In this document: one piece after another, positions 35,696 through 47,595 of the stretch
Position numbering within the stretch: position 1 is the first letter of the stretch
How the letters are laid out: each line of letters starts with the position of its first letter
Made by a program: the position numbers and the translations under genes
The notes under the pieces: model-generated
The model's input: only the letters and a program-made list of their open reading frames with translations
Databases searched by the model: none
Told to the model about the DNA's origin: nothing
NCBI RefSeq assembly: GCF_036850765.1
Contig: NC_089495.1
Span: 114,785,033 to 114,849,032 of the forward strand
DNA: 64,000 bases
Origin: Saccopteryx bilineata
Taxonomy: Eukaryota > Chordata > Mammalia > Chiroptera > Emballonuridae
Direction of reading: 5' to 3'

Positions 35696-36445
35696 TGTTG
35701 GGCAGATAAAATATATTATGCTCACTTTGTTAAAGATGGTGCTGCCCACGTGGAAGCCTGTTGCCCAGGTGATAATATTAATTGCCCTTCTTGCTTGGGA
35801 TGGGCGTGATTATATTAATGTGTGTTGGGGGCGGGCTGTGGGCAGACAAGATCCCTGTAGCCTGGGGCTTGGTTTTAGGACTAAGCCTTTCCCACCCTTT
35901 TTGATGTGGGGTGGTGCACTCTCATGAGGAATCCCATTATTCCTCAGATAATTGACTTTGTATCAGAGACTCCTTGTTTGTATATTGGATTAAAGGTTTT
36001 GACTTCTGTATGATAAAGTGGAGCAGACAGGGAGCTTGCTCTCTCTCGGTTCCTGAGATTAGCATTAGAGAGCAGAGCAGAGAAAAGACCACATGGAGGA
36101 GGCCAGGAGAAGCAGCCAAGATAGTGGAGTGCTGAGTGAGAAGCCAGTTTGTGCAGAGTTTGTGCAGGGAGAAGGAAGGAGATGGGGAACAGAGGTGAAT
36201 AAGTCTGGTGAGCTAGAAACCTTTGATTCTAGGAAACTCAGATAAGTTAGTAGCTTTGTGAGCACTGAATGAGTGGGTTTTGGAGCCCAGTGTGTATTTT
36301 TACTTGCCCGCCAGGTACAAGCTAGGATTAAAGATAATGGCCCACCAGTTCTTGGCTCCATTGTTTCATTACCGTCTGTCCGAATCCAGTGCAAACCTGC
36401 ATGGGCCAGGCGACTGTGATGGTGGCCATGGCTACTGGCCTTACA
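35696..36445 (+). mobile_element. Solo LTR (750 bp) with 5-bp duplication
   Basis: Starts TGTTGGGCAG and ends GGCCTTACA, the TG...CA pair of an LTR. GTAGG occurs immediately outside both ends (35691-35695, 36446-36450), a perfect 5-bp duplication. ATTAAA at 36327-36332 may be the poly(A) signal, about 115 bp from the end. The last 110 bp resemble the 57780-58147 LTR. A 5-bp duplication fits ERVL-type or other classes; the family is not recognised. The long minus-strand frame at 36065-36556 is not a gene. Confidence 0.82.
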
Positions 36446-36450
36446 GTAGG

Positions 36451-39108
36451 ATACTGCCACAGGGGATATTAAATAAATACATATATTTCTGAGGCTGATA
36501 ACAGGTATGTTTGTGCTTTGACTTATGGGACTTCCCTGAAATATATCTGGACACAATGAATTCCTTAGAACAGATTATCTCCAAAACCTGTATTTCATTC
36601 TTTCAAAACAATATTTTTTAGAAATACCCATTTTAATGTTTGTGCTCCTAACTTTAGTTCTCTTATTATTCCTAGTAAGGCCATAAATCCTAAACAGGCA
36701 CCTGCTTTTGATCTTAGATTTTTATTTTCTCATTTATATTTCCTAAGCACATGCCCAACCAACTAACCAAGCTTTGCTTCCTTCTCCATCATTCATTTCT
36801 GCCACATGATGCTGAATTCTTTCACAGTTCATCCCACTTTTAAACACCTGCAATTTAACAACAAGGATAGCATTGTCTGGCTATTTTACTTAGCAATGAG
36901 TTGATTTACCTGTCAAGGTAAACTTCACTGTACATATTACTGGGTATCTGGATTAATGCCTTATAAAATAGCACATTTGAACAGTTCTGTGTCTTTCATA
37001 AGCATTAAATACTGATTTCATTTGATAGGCCAGATATTATATCAACATTTAGTGAAAGGAGCTTATTGCTGAGGGTTCAGAGATGAACTATTATGAAAGC
37101 AAACCTTTTGGATTCAAGCTAAAAGTTTATTTTCTGTAAAGGATTTTTAGAGGTTATAACAGGAGTTATTTATGTCCTGTAAAAGAATACTGTGTAAGTA
37201 TCAAGAAGTCCAAGTTTGCTTTAAAAATACATTAAAACAACCATATCGCTAAATGACTAAGGACAGCATGAACACTCTTTGCCCTTCTGTCACTATGTAG
37301 AAAATACATCGAGACAAAGGGAAATGCAAAGTTTTCATCTGGTCAGAGATGCACTATGTCATAGTCCAAATGACTTAATTTTTGCAATTTTTCTTTTATA
37401 AAATGTATGTTAGATATAAAAAAAATAACGTCCCTGGGTCTTCTTCTAATTTATTTCTAATAAGACATATAAATGGGTAACAAATTCAAGCTCTGTTTTA
37501 AAACCTGAAGACAGGTCTCTGCCTTAAATAGTGAATTAATGCCATCTTTGAGCTGGTTTCAATTAAACTCAGTCTAAGATAATTTTGTTCTGGTCACTGG
37601 ATTAGAGGGGAAAAATTTACAACTATCACTCCCCAAAGATGAGTAGCTCTTATAAGAAAAGGGAGAACAAAAAAAATTTAAACAGTAAAAACAACAATAA
37701 ACTTCCTTCCAATACTAAAACCATTTTTTATGGTTTAATATGCATTTGCTTAAATTTTGAGTTGAATTTTATTAAATTTACTATAACCTGTTCTATTCCT
37801 GCTTTCATCTCGGTGAGAAATGCATTCTGAGATAAGATGGCAGCTAGCCACATATCTAATTTGCCATCACCTTATTATAGAATGGAAGCCAATTAGAGAT
37901 GATTTCGGGGAAATCTCAGTAGTAACTCACAGTATTTTTTTTTTGCCTATGTGAAATATTTTACTAGAATGTGATAAATATTTCAAATTAAACCTACATT
38001 TAAGAAAGTTTGCTATTTTATATGATTTAAGAATTTAGTTCTCTCTCACACTGTAGGTAGTCCTAACTAATGCATATCAATTTAAATCTATCACTTTTAG
38101 ATATATGACTATTTGGTAAAAGAGCCCACTTGCCCAGTAGCTATAAGAACTGTCCTTCCCTTTTCTGATAATAGGGTTTGTGATTTCCTTCCACTTCCTC
38201 CTTCTATCCCTGTGATTTGGTACAGTCTCTCTTCCTACTTCAAACACTTCTTATTTTAGGGGAGTAAACCCTATGAGTAACCCCTATCCCACTTCCTGAA
38301 GGCACCCCCCACCACCACCACCACCAACTCCTCTCCTCAAAATGTCCTCAGCCGAGTGACATCTAGCCACACACCTCACCATCCTGGCCCAGCTCCTATA
38401 ATATAGAAAAGCTCTTTCAATGAAATTGCATTTCTACAAAATGCAGATAAATGTTATGCCCACCCTTTTAATGCTCGAATATTATAACTGGCATTCATGC
38501 ACTCACTCAACAAATATTGGGCACACCAAATTGGGCACAGCAACTGTCTTTCTGTGCCTTTTGCACGTAAAGAAAAGTACTGAAGGTTTGGAGGGAACAA
38601 CTTTAACCATTTCCTCTTTACTATTATTAGCAGGAAAACAACAACAAAACTTTTGAAAAATCTCAAGTTTAGTAAACATTGATTTGACCTTTACTATGTC
38701 CTAGGCTCTGTGCTTGGTGCTGGAGAGGGTTAAACGAGTACAGATGTCCTGGTGCCATGACGGGTCTTAAACAAGAGTGTGGACAAGGAAAGCTTTGGGA
38801 ATGAGAATGAGCTCGTGTCCCGGACAGAAATGAGGTGAAGGCAGCCAGCCAACCCCAGTGCCCAGAGAGGTGGTATAAGGAGCCAGCCCAACATTTGGTA
38901 TGTTTTGCCAGGGCTCAGATGGCAGGACTTCCCAGCCTCCAACTAGAGAGCCTTCAGGGATGCCTCCTAATATTTCCGGTCAGAGATCCCATCACAACCT
39001 GCCCCTTCCCATTTACCACACACTTCTTCTCCTGGAATCTCTGCCCAAGACCATGGGAACCACTAGGAGCTGGGAGACCAGTGCCCTCCAGACTTGGGAA
39101 GTAAGTAA
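36451..39108. other. Unique sequence with an old repeat at 38660-38745
   Basis: CTAGGCTCTGTGCTTGGTGC is typical of an ancient mammalian repeat. The rest is unassigned. (ACC)n short run at 38308-38328. Confidence 0.4.
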
Positions 39109-39246
39109 GGCTTCCAGATTTAACAACAAAATGCAAGGTGCCCAATTCAATTTGCATTTTAGATAAACAACAAATACTATTTTACTAGTAGTGTATCACA
39201 GTCAATATTTGTATTTGTATTGTTCTGTATTTTATTTGGCAAGCCT
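39109..39246. mobile_element. Palindrome-ended MER-type MITE
   Basis: GGCTTCCAGATTTAACAAC at the left and TTTATTTGGCAAGCC at the right are imperfect inverted ends; AGATAAACAACAAATA is typical of an old mammalian palindromic MITE that I do not name with certainty (MER53-like). Confidence 0.55.
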
Positions 39247-39539
39247 AGAAATGTGATCATATCTTTATTTCTGTTTGGCTTCCAAGATATCAATTCAGAA
39301 GTGCTTTCCCCCACTAAAGATTCTCAGCCTCTTGAGCACTGAGACACCTAACAGGTGCCTCTGTTGTTTTCTTTTTTGTGCTGACGCGGATGGAACCCTA
39401 CCTACTTCTTACCCTTCACAGCCAAACTGAATTTGATCTTTTGCAGGGAAAATGCTTATTTCTCTTACTGAGATTTTTCTCCCTTTAAATACCTTGAAAA
39501 CTGCCCTTTTATTTTCATGTTAGTGCATTTGATGTTAGT

Positions 39540-39544
39540 TACAT

Positions 39545-39580
<36 letters not shown>

Positions 39581-39585
39581 TTATT
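39540..39585 (+). repeat. (AC)n(AT)n microsatellite
   Basis: AC dinucleotides running into ATATAT before TTTATTTCGC. Confidence 0.9.
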
Positions 39586-40139
39586 TCGCACACTCCATAA
39601 AGAATTGTATGAATTAAAGAAACTTTTCTAATGCATACTTATCTGTCCAGAGCAAAGGGTCTGGAAACAGGTACAGCAGCAGTTCAAGGCAAACAAATCA
39701 ACTTGAGACCATTTTTATTGGGAACATATTTTTCATCAAATCAACTGCTCCTTGTTTTAGGCTTGTAAACCAAGGAGTATCTGAAAGTTCAGTTTCTCTT
39801 TATTTAAAAATGGGTCCATGCTCATATACATAGACATGCAGTATATATATTTTATGTAAAGTTTATTTTGTAGGCATTGGAAAAATAAACTCCCTTGTTT
39901 TGGGAGCCGCTTATCATTAATAGAATAGAGAGAGTCCTGGGGCTTGACACACATTGTCCTTCAGTAAATATTTGTTAAATAATTTAAGAAATACTGATTG
40001 ATTTATAATCTTTTAATTTCTCCAGAGATTCTGATTTTATATCCAAAAGAAATTATCATACTAACTCAGATTACAAGAAATGCTTATAAGCTTCAGAATG
40101 AAGTGCAAAAGCATGATCTTTACCCAAGATCATGACTTC

Positions 40140-40310
40140 TATCTTCTCCAGTTTATTCTATCACTTGCTAGAACAAATTATAGGTTTTCTGTGTCTCTGC
40201 TTTTTCATCTGTAAAATGGGTATAATAATGTTCTCTACTTTATAAGACTGTTATGAAGATTAAATAAAGTCATACTTATTATAAACAATTAGAACAAAGG
40301 CCGGCAAATT
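40140..40310 (+). mobile_element. MIR relic
   Basis: CATCTGTAAAATGGGTATAA followed by TTATGAAGATTAAATAAAG is the MIR core and 3' part. Confidence 0.75.
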
Positions 40311-40448
40311 TAAATGCCAATTACTATGAACCTTTATATTAATTTATAATTGATTACAAATAACTATGTTTACTACTTTGAGCCTCTGAGAGAAGGAAAT
40401 TACTTTTGGTTTTACGAGCCCCTTTTGCTAAATTTTCATCTTATTCTT

Positions 40449-40700
40449 AGCTGGGTTTGGGGAATAGGGAACAGTGTATTGCTTAGCACAATTAATTTCA
40501 GGAGGATGACAGGAAACTACTGTTCAGCAAAAAATCTGCTAATATTACTTCAGCTGAATTTTAATTTCACAAAATCTTTCTGATCTTTAGCTGGATTTGG
40601 GTAGTAGGAAACAATGTGTTTCACACTACAATTAGTTTTAGAAGGACAACAAATTGATATACAGTAAAAACCTGCTAGTAGCATTTTTATCATGTCCTAA
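40449..40700 (+). repeat. Degenerate tandem duplication, period 140 bp
   Basis: AGCTGGGTTTGGGGAATAGG at 40449 recurs as AGCTGGATTTGGGTAGTAGG at 40589; the following GAACAGTGT / AAACAATGTG, CACAATTAATTT / TACAATTAGTTT and AAAAATCTGCTAATA / AAAAACCTGCTAGTA blocks keep the same spacing. Confidence 0.7.
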
Positions 40701-41657
40701 GATTTATTTCAGTGTGTAGTAATAATTTAACAAATTTCCTGGAGTTTCTGTGGCATTCATATACAGAACAAAATTATTCTTTTTGAATGTTGCTCTGTTA
40801 TAATTTGGTATATATATATTTAACTATAATGATGACAAATTCAAAGAAATTATCCTTTCATCCTAAATCTGTCTCACAATTTAGGATCAACTCACTCCAT
40901 CTCTAAATAAGTGGTCTAAAATGTTTGAAGGGAAGTCTTGAACTGGCTCCTCTTCAATAGGAGGAAGGATTTCCTTATTTGTCAGTTCTTTTCTTCTTCA
41001 TTGTCATTGTTTCTACCACATTAGCAAAAAGAAATCTTGTAAAGCTAAGTAAATCTTGTCTATTTTCATTCTCCCTAGCATCTGAAAGTATACAATAAAA
41101 AAATCAGTTTTTTTTTTTTCTTTCCATACTGCTTTGGTTGAACATCTGTTGAATGCTATGTCCTTTCTGAAAAACTTAGAAAAGTGTACCCTTGAGTCTG
41201 TGTATACAGATATCAACTGTTATGGATTTCAGACTGATGTTATTAAGAATTTTACACTAGATAACATTTTGTTACCTGGTCAAAAATGTTTGTGTTTAGC
41301 ATGCCTCCATCATTAGGAAGATTAGGATAAGGAAAATTTCAATATTTAATAAAGGAACAACTTATGGTTTCCATCATTACAAGAATTAATTAACACAGTG
41401 CTTATCAAAAGGATTAACTGAAGAAAGATGCACAGTCATGAAAAGGACACTGAACTTCCCACTGCCCTAGTCTCACCGTGCTGTTGCCATCAGAGCTACA
41501 TGTTAGTCATTCCCTTCATCTCAAAGCTTTCATTTGTTTCCTCATTTGTGAATTTGGAGAAACAGCAGATATCCTCTGAAGTCTCTTTTCTAAAACTTTA
41601 TGATTTCAGTTATTAATTTAATACCCAGCATATGAAATCCTTCTTTTCAGTTTAAGC

Positions 41658-42177
41658 CAGGGGTCCCAAAACTTTTTACACAGGGGGCCAGTTCACTGTC
41701 CCTCAGACCTTTGGAGGGATGGACTATAAAAAAAACTATGAACAAATCCCTATGCACACTGCACCTATCTTATTTTAAAGTAAAAAAACAAAAAGGGAAC
41801 AAATACAATATTTAAAATAAAGAACAAGTAAATTTAAATAAACTGACCAGTATTTCAATGAGAACTATGGACCTGCTTTTGGCTAATGAGATGGTCAATG
41901 TCTGGTTTCATATTTGTCACTGCTAGCCGTGACAGGTGATATCCGGAGCCCTGATGCCTGTGTCCCATGTCACCAAAAGTAGTACTGTACGTGAGCGACG
42001 CTGTGCTTTGCGGTGCTGCCACGTACAGTACTTCAGGAGCACAGGATGCATCCACATCCTCTGCTCCTCTCACTGACCACCAATGAAAGAGGTGCCCCTT
42101 CAGGAAGTGCGGTGGGGCTGGATAAATGGCCTCAGGGAACCGCATGTGGCCTGCAGGCCGTAGTTTGGGGACCCCTG
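41658..42177. mobile_element. Complete non-autonomous hAT element with perfect 8-bp duplication
   Basis: Begins CAGGGGTCCCAAAACTTTTT and ends GTTTGGGGACCCCTG, inverted ends; GTTTAAGC is present unchanged on both sides (41650-41657, 42178-42185). The inside (AACTATGAACAAATCCCTAT, GTACAGTACTTCAGGAGCAC) matches my memory of the OposCharlie3-like hAT group, reported as horizontally transferred among tetrapods. No transposase frame. The 96-residue minus frame at 41855-42145 is chance. Confidence 0.87.
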
Positions 42178-42247
42178 GTTTAAGCTATTTATACAATACC
42201 ATATTGCTTTTTTCCGAGAACTGAAAATGGGAAAAGGTAATAACAAA

Positions 42248-42652
42248 GCTTTTTTATTTTTTTTATTTTTTATTTTTTCATATTTTTCTGAAGCTGGAAA
42301 CGGGGAGAGACAGTCAGACTCCCGCATGCGCCCGACAGGGATCCACCTGGCACGCCCACCAGGGGCAACGCTCTGCCCACCAGGGGGCGATGCTCTGCCC
42401 CTCCAGGGGGTCGCTCTGCCACGACCAGAGCCACTCTAGCGCCTGGGGCAGAGGCCAAGGAGCCATCCCCAGCGCCAGGGCCATCTTTGCTCCAATGGCG
42501 CCTTGGCTGCGGGAGGGGAAGAGAGAGACAGAGAGGAAGGGGGGGGGTGGAGAAGCAAATGGGTGCTTCTCCTATGTGCCCTGGCCGGGAATTGAACCCG
42601 GGTCCCCCTCATGCCAGGCTGACGCTCTACCACTGAGCCAACCGGCCAGGGC
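42248..42652 (-). mobile_element. Long VES-type SINE with three tandem CTCF-like motifs
   Basis: Minus-strand head GCCCTGGCCGGTTGGCTCAG ends at 42652, tail T-rich (plus strand) at 42248-42278. AACAAAGCT / AACAAACCT lie next to the ends as a probable duplication. Low divergence from the 51869 copy suggests it is young. Confidence 0.9.
42355..42420 (+). promoter_or_regulatory. Cluster of CTCF-core-like motifs
   Basis: CCACCAGGGGGCGAT at 42377-42391 agrees with the CTCF core CCASYAGRKGGCR at all 13 positions. A unit on the left (42356, one G short) and one on the right (about 42400, CCTCCAGGGGGTCG) are partial matches, spaced about 22 bp. Binding is not shown. Confidence 0.45.
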
Positions 42653-42780
42653 CAACAAACCTTTTTTTATTTTTAAATTTCAACTATTGATCTCAAAAGG
42701 TATATTCCTGTCAAAAGAAACCTTTGGTTAACTAGGTCCAAATTTGTAATCAGAGTCTAGCAGCCATTATTTACATGGGG

Positions 42781-43240
42781 TGTCTCACTCATGGTGCATT
42801 TCAGAAAAAAGCCACACATTGGGCTGCCAAGCCTCTTGCACTGTATTACCTGGAATCATATTTTGACCAATGAGCTGAATCCTGTGCTGTCCAATCAGAA
42901 CAGCATTTGAGCATTACTGACCAATCAGAGCAGCTCCATAACAACCAATTAGAACATGCAGTTTAGAACATGCTATTCTGACCAATCAGCACAGTGCTAT
43001 TTGAACTTATAAAACTGCAAATTTTTGGATTCTTTATTTGGATAAAAATGAACCAATCAGAGACTAGGGCACTTTATATAAGTGAACCTCCCCTTAGTCT
43101 GGGGGTAATGCACTTTTTATTTCCTCTGGAAGTTTGTTTCCCAGGTTTGCAATCTCTTCACCTGAATAACTCTCCCTTTATTGCACCTCAGATTGGGAAC
43201 TCTTGTTGGCACTGGATTGGTGGCAGCAACCTTTTGTTGA
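42781..43240 (+). mobile_element. LTR-like segment with six CCAAT boxes and a TATA box
   Basis: Starts TGTCTCACTC; CCAAT on the plus strand at 42867, 42891, 42921, 42945, 42982 and 43053; TTTATATAA at 43073-43081. The end near TTGTTGACA (43240) is a candidate only: no duplication was found. The layout of repeated GACCAATCAG-type boxes before a TATA is typical of class I LTRs. Confidence 0.6.
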
Positions 43241-44764
43241 CACAACCAAGGTTCAAAAATATCTTATCTTTGAAACACCTGCCACATATTGGATTTATTA
43301 TACAGCCAACCAGAATCATACAGGTCTATGGAGTCCCTGCTTTAACTCTCTATTGCAGCGTGTTCTGTTAGCCTTTTTTAATGTAAACAACAAGATAAAA
43401 CATCTCAAAACACAGGTTAGTGGATGAGTCTACAATAGCTGGGAAAGAAAAGTTTAAAGTATTAAATGTAAGCAGTCAGGGGGAAATATGTAATCTTTAT
43501 ATATCTGAAAGAGCACAAAAAGTTTATTTCAAATGATCATTCATCATAAAGTAAGGGTTAAGTAAATAAAGTAAGTACAGTTATAATGAAAGGATAAGTA
43601 TGACCCTGATTAACTACTCACATATACCCTTTAAATACACCCACACAGGTGCATGAATGGACCATTATTAGCTCTCATTAATGTTAATCCAATGAAGATG
43701 CTGTCATTGAACTACAGTACTCAGTAGTGATGTTTGCACCAAAAATACTAAGTGCTTTACTCATGTTTTTGAAGTTGTTCATAATTCAGAATAAAAATGA
43801 TCCCAGGAAGGCAGTCTCTTATTCCTTCTAAATGACTTTCCCTTGCCTGACCTTTTATTATAAAATATCAACTAACCCTTTGTTTGAATGCTGTGCTAAG
43901 TACTCAAAGGAGTTTTATGTAATCCTTTCAAATGCAAACCAGAAAACCAGATTTCCATCGAGCTGTTTCACAGAGGGCACAGGATCACAGCAGTACACAA
44001 CCAATGTGACTATATAGCCTAAAGATAATCTGTGGTAAAAAGTTCTTGAGCTAAAAATAAATAACAGAACAGAAAGGCCAGAATGTAGGAAAATAAAAGA
44101 TCAGAATTATTAATAGAGCTATTATTAGTAGCTATTTTGGCCTATAAAAAGTTCAAACACTAAAGAATTTACTATCCCTTTCTTTGTACCATCCTATAAA
44201 CATTCATTTGTAGTGAATGAGCTTTTCATATCAATGATGCATCTGAATGAAGTAAGAGCAGGAGTTATGCTTCAGGGTACATTCTGAATTTTTATAAACA
44301 TCCTTACTTTCCTGGAAATTTCATTGTTACAGTTACTTTCTATTTCCCATCTGTCAATGATCATGTGATAGCCCTAGCTAAACATAGGAATTAGAACTTT
44401 CTTCTGATTGTTCCACAAATAATTTTTCTCATCTCTCATCATATCACAGCAATTAATTTCAAAGCCTCCTTATGGTAGAATCTAAATTCTAAATCTAAGG
44501 TCAATGATGGGGAGTTTTTAGTACATGGTTTACAGAAAGAAGCTTCTTTTATATACCCTAAAGCCTGAAAATGTTCACAATGTGAAGTCATATGGTCTCA
44601 CTGGATTTGTCCCAAATAATTTTAAAACAAAGTTAGTTTACACTTGGTTTTTAGCATATATTCAAACACAGTGATAAATCATTACACATCATTTAAAACT
44701 CAATTAAATTAAAATTTAATATTGATTAGACACCATTTGCAGGCACTGTAGTAGGGATATAAGT
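43241..44764. other. Unique sequence, maybe retroviral debris at its left end
   Basis: 43241-43420 directly follows the LTR-like segment but shows no primer-binding site or gag likeness. No gene is seen beyond it. Confidence 0.4.
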
Positions 44765-45760
44765 TCCTGTGTCAAAGGACACTATCAATAAGAGTAAAAA
44801 GGCAATCTGCAAATTGGGAAAAATATTTGTAAACTATGTATCTGACAAGGGGTTAATATCCAGAATACATAAAAAAAGAACTACAATTCAACAACAAGAA
44901 AGCAAACAACCTGAATATAAAAATAAGCAAAGGACTTGAATAAACATTTCTCCAAAGATATGCAAATGACCAACAGCACATAAAAAGATGCTCAACATTA
45001 CTAATCATTAAAGAAATGCAAATCAAAACCACAGTGAGACACCATCTCATAACCACTTTATTAAAATGCATATTATAAAAAACAAAAAAATAACAAGTGT
45101 TGGCAAGAATGTGAAGAAATTAGAATCCTTGTGCACTGCAGGTAGCAATATAAAATAGCATGGCTACTATGAAAAACAGTAAAGAGATTCCTCAAAAATT
45201 AAGAATAGAATTACCACATGACTCAGCAATTTTACTTCTGGGCATACACCCAAAAAAATTGAAAGCAGGGACCCATATTTATGCAGACTTATGTATAACA
45301 GCTGACAGGTGGAAGCAACTCAACTCTCCATCTATGGATAACTAGATAAAGAAAATGTAATATATACATATAATGGAGTATCATTTCACCATTAAAAAGG
45401 TGGAAATTCTGGCACATGCTATAAAACACATAAACCTTGAAGACATTATGCAGAATGAAATAAGCCAGACAAGAGGACAGATACATGATTCCACTTATAT
45501 GAGGTACCTGGAATAGTCCAATCCAGAGACAGAAAGTAGAATAGTGGTTGACAGGATTTGGGGAAATAATGAAATGAGAAGATGATGTATAATGAGTACA
45601 AGTTTCAGTGTAGGACAGTAAGGAACGTTCTGAAGATAGATAGTAGTGGTTGCACAACAATGTGAATGTACTTAAATGCCACAGAACTGTACAATTAAAA
45701 TGGTAAAAATTGTAAATTTTGTTATAAATACAAATTATACAATTAAAAAATAAAATAGTT
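44765..45760 (+). mobile_element. Old L1 3' fragment
   Basis: ORF2 end (GTATCTGACAAGGGGTTAAT, then AATTAAGAATAGAATTACCA) in broken frames, then the 3' UTR with CACAGAACTGTACAATTAAA near 45690, which is typical of L1MA/L1MB groups. 5'-truncated. Confidence 0.85.
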
Positions 45761-47371
45761 CTTGCCCATATTGAGCTTACACTATAGTGAGGAAATTTTA
45801 TGTATGTGTGTACAATTTTATATATATGTATATTATAACAAATAACATAATAACAAGTGAAATAATAACAGTAGAAATTAAATACTATGGTGATCAGAGA
45901 TTTCAATAAAAATAGTTTTTTCAGGAAAGGTTTTATGGAGTATATAGTGGTTGAATTTTACCTTAGGACAATTAATATAATTTTAATGAGTTGAGAAGGC
46001 AGGGGCAGGTATCCTTTAAAAAGAGTACAACATAAACAAAGCATGAAAGAAAAAACCTTGAGGTATGATTTTAGAATTGTGATTCCTCCCAGTTAAGTTA
46101 ATGTGTAGAGCTGTTCTTGTCAAATTGTATGCAGAACATTTGGACATCTTGCTAAACATAGATTTTAATTTCATAGTTCCAATGATAGGGTACAAAATTC
46201 TTCATTTCTACAGAAGACCTATATATCTTGGCAGCTGACATGCAGGGGAACATAAGAGAAGGAGAAGTAAAAGTTTGTATATTATTAAAGTAAGCATACA
46301 GCCAGGTTTTCCCAAGACATTCCCAAGTTACGCCTGTCATCACATAGTAATGATTAATATTGACCTGTTCCACACTAAGAATGTCCCAGTTTGGGTGATA
46401 CACAATGTAATCACCCAAATTTTAAGCACCGGTGACTAACAGATTGTAGAGGAGAGTTAAGCTGGTTTACAGTGGGTATAAATGGGGTGATATTTATTCA
46501 TTAATTTAGTCAATATTTACCAAATTTAACCATGTGCCAGGAATTGTTCTAAATGCTAAGGACATCTAAGTTTAAGTAAAAATGATGACAACCAAAACAC
46601 TTGTCCTCATGGAGTTTATGGTCTAGTAGAGACTTACATTGCAGAAGTGTGGGAGGAGGAGATAAAAAGGGAGCAAGTGGAAGGTGCTAGCAAACTTATA
46701 GCCAGGGGCAGGCAGTGTGAACATGTTTCAAGAATGAGATCCAAATTTGAAAAGGAAGGTAGATGTACATTTAGATATAGATATAGATCTTTATGAGGCA
46801 TAAAACTTTGAGGTTGGGTGAAATGCCTTCCTGAAAGTAGGCCTAAAGAGAAGGAAAATATCATATGTAGAGACTACACTTCAGGGAGGAGTCAAGGCAC
46901 CCGCAGAGGAGCAGTCAGAGAGGTAAAAGGTAAAAGGACCAAGGTATGATAAAAGCCAGGAAAGCAGAAAGGTCAAGGACCCTGCCAGTGACAAAATCAA
47001 GTGTTGCTGAGAGGTCAAAGAGATGAGGTCTGACACAGCTGACCAGTGGGGAAAGGAAAGGTCAGCTTTGGGAAGCCGTGCACTCTACCTTGGGCTGCAT
47101 ATGAGAGAGAAGATTGAAACTCTTAAGGAGGCCAACTTATTCTTAGACAATGATTTGCTGTCATAATTTATATACTTTTAATTGCTATTTTTAGTCGTTA
47201 ATTTAAAGCAATCTTTATGTAGTTTCTGTCCCTAGACTTTTGAAACCAAATAAAGCAAAAGCTCTAGCATATCATTTTTCATCAATAGCTAGTGTATAAT
47301 TTGTTTCCAAAAGATTATTCTAAGAATGGGTTAAAATGGCACTTATGTGCTTTAAAAAGCTCAAGTAGCAA
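45761..47371. other. Unique sequence with an old repeat at 46480-46640
   Basis: CATGTGCCAGGAATTGTTCT and CCTCATGGAGTTTATGGTCT are typical of an ancient mammalian repeat. Nothing else recognised. Confidence 0.4.
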
Positions 47372-47595
47372 ATAAGCCAGCATTACCCTAATTCCAAAAA
47401 CTAGACAAAGATATTATTAAAAAAGAAAATTATAGCTAATATACCTGATGAACACAGATGTAAAAATACTCAACTAAATATTAGCAAACTAAATTCAGTT
47501 ATACCTAAAAAAATTTTACACCATGATCAAGCGGGATTTATTCCTGGGATGCAGTTGATTCAATTACATAAATCAATTAATGTGATACACTATAT
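47372..47595 (+). mobile_element. Old L1 fragment, left part (ORF2 RT region)
   Basis: AATAAGCCAGCATTACCCTA and GGGATTTATTCCTGGGATGC are typical of ORF2 reverse transcriptase sequence. It continues across the hAT insertion at 48635. Confidence 0.82.

Noticed and set aside
36065..36556. 163-codon minus-strand frame
   Set aside because: It runs antisense through the solo LTR and past its end, without any protein-family match.
45289..45906. 205-codon minus-strand frame, the longest in the window
   Set aside because: Antisense to the L1 3' fragment at 44765-45760; rich in Y, F, I and C from AT-rich L1 sequence. No domain recognised.
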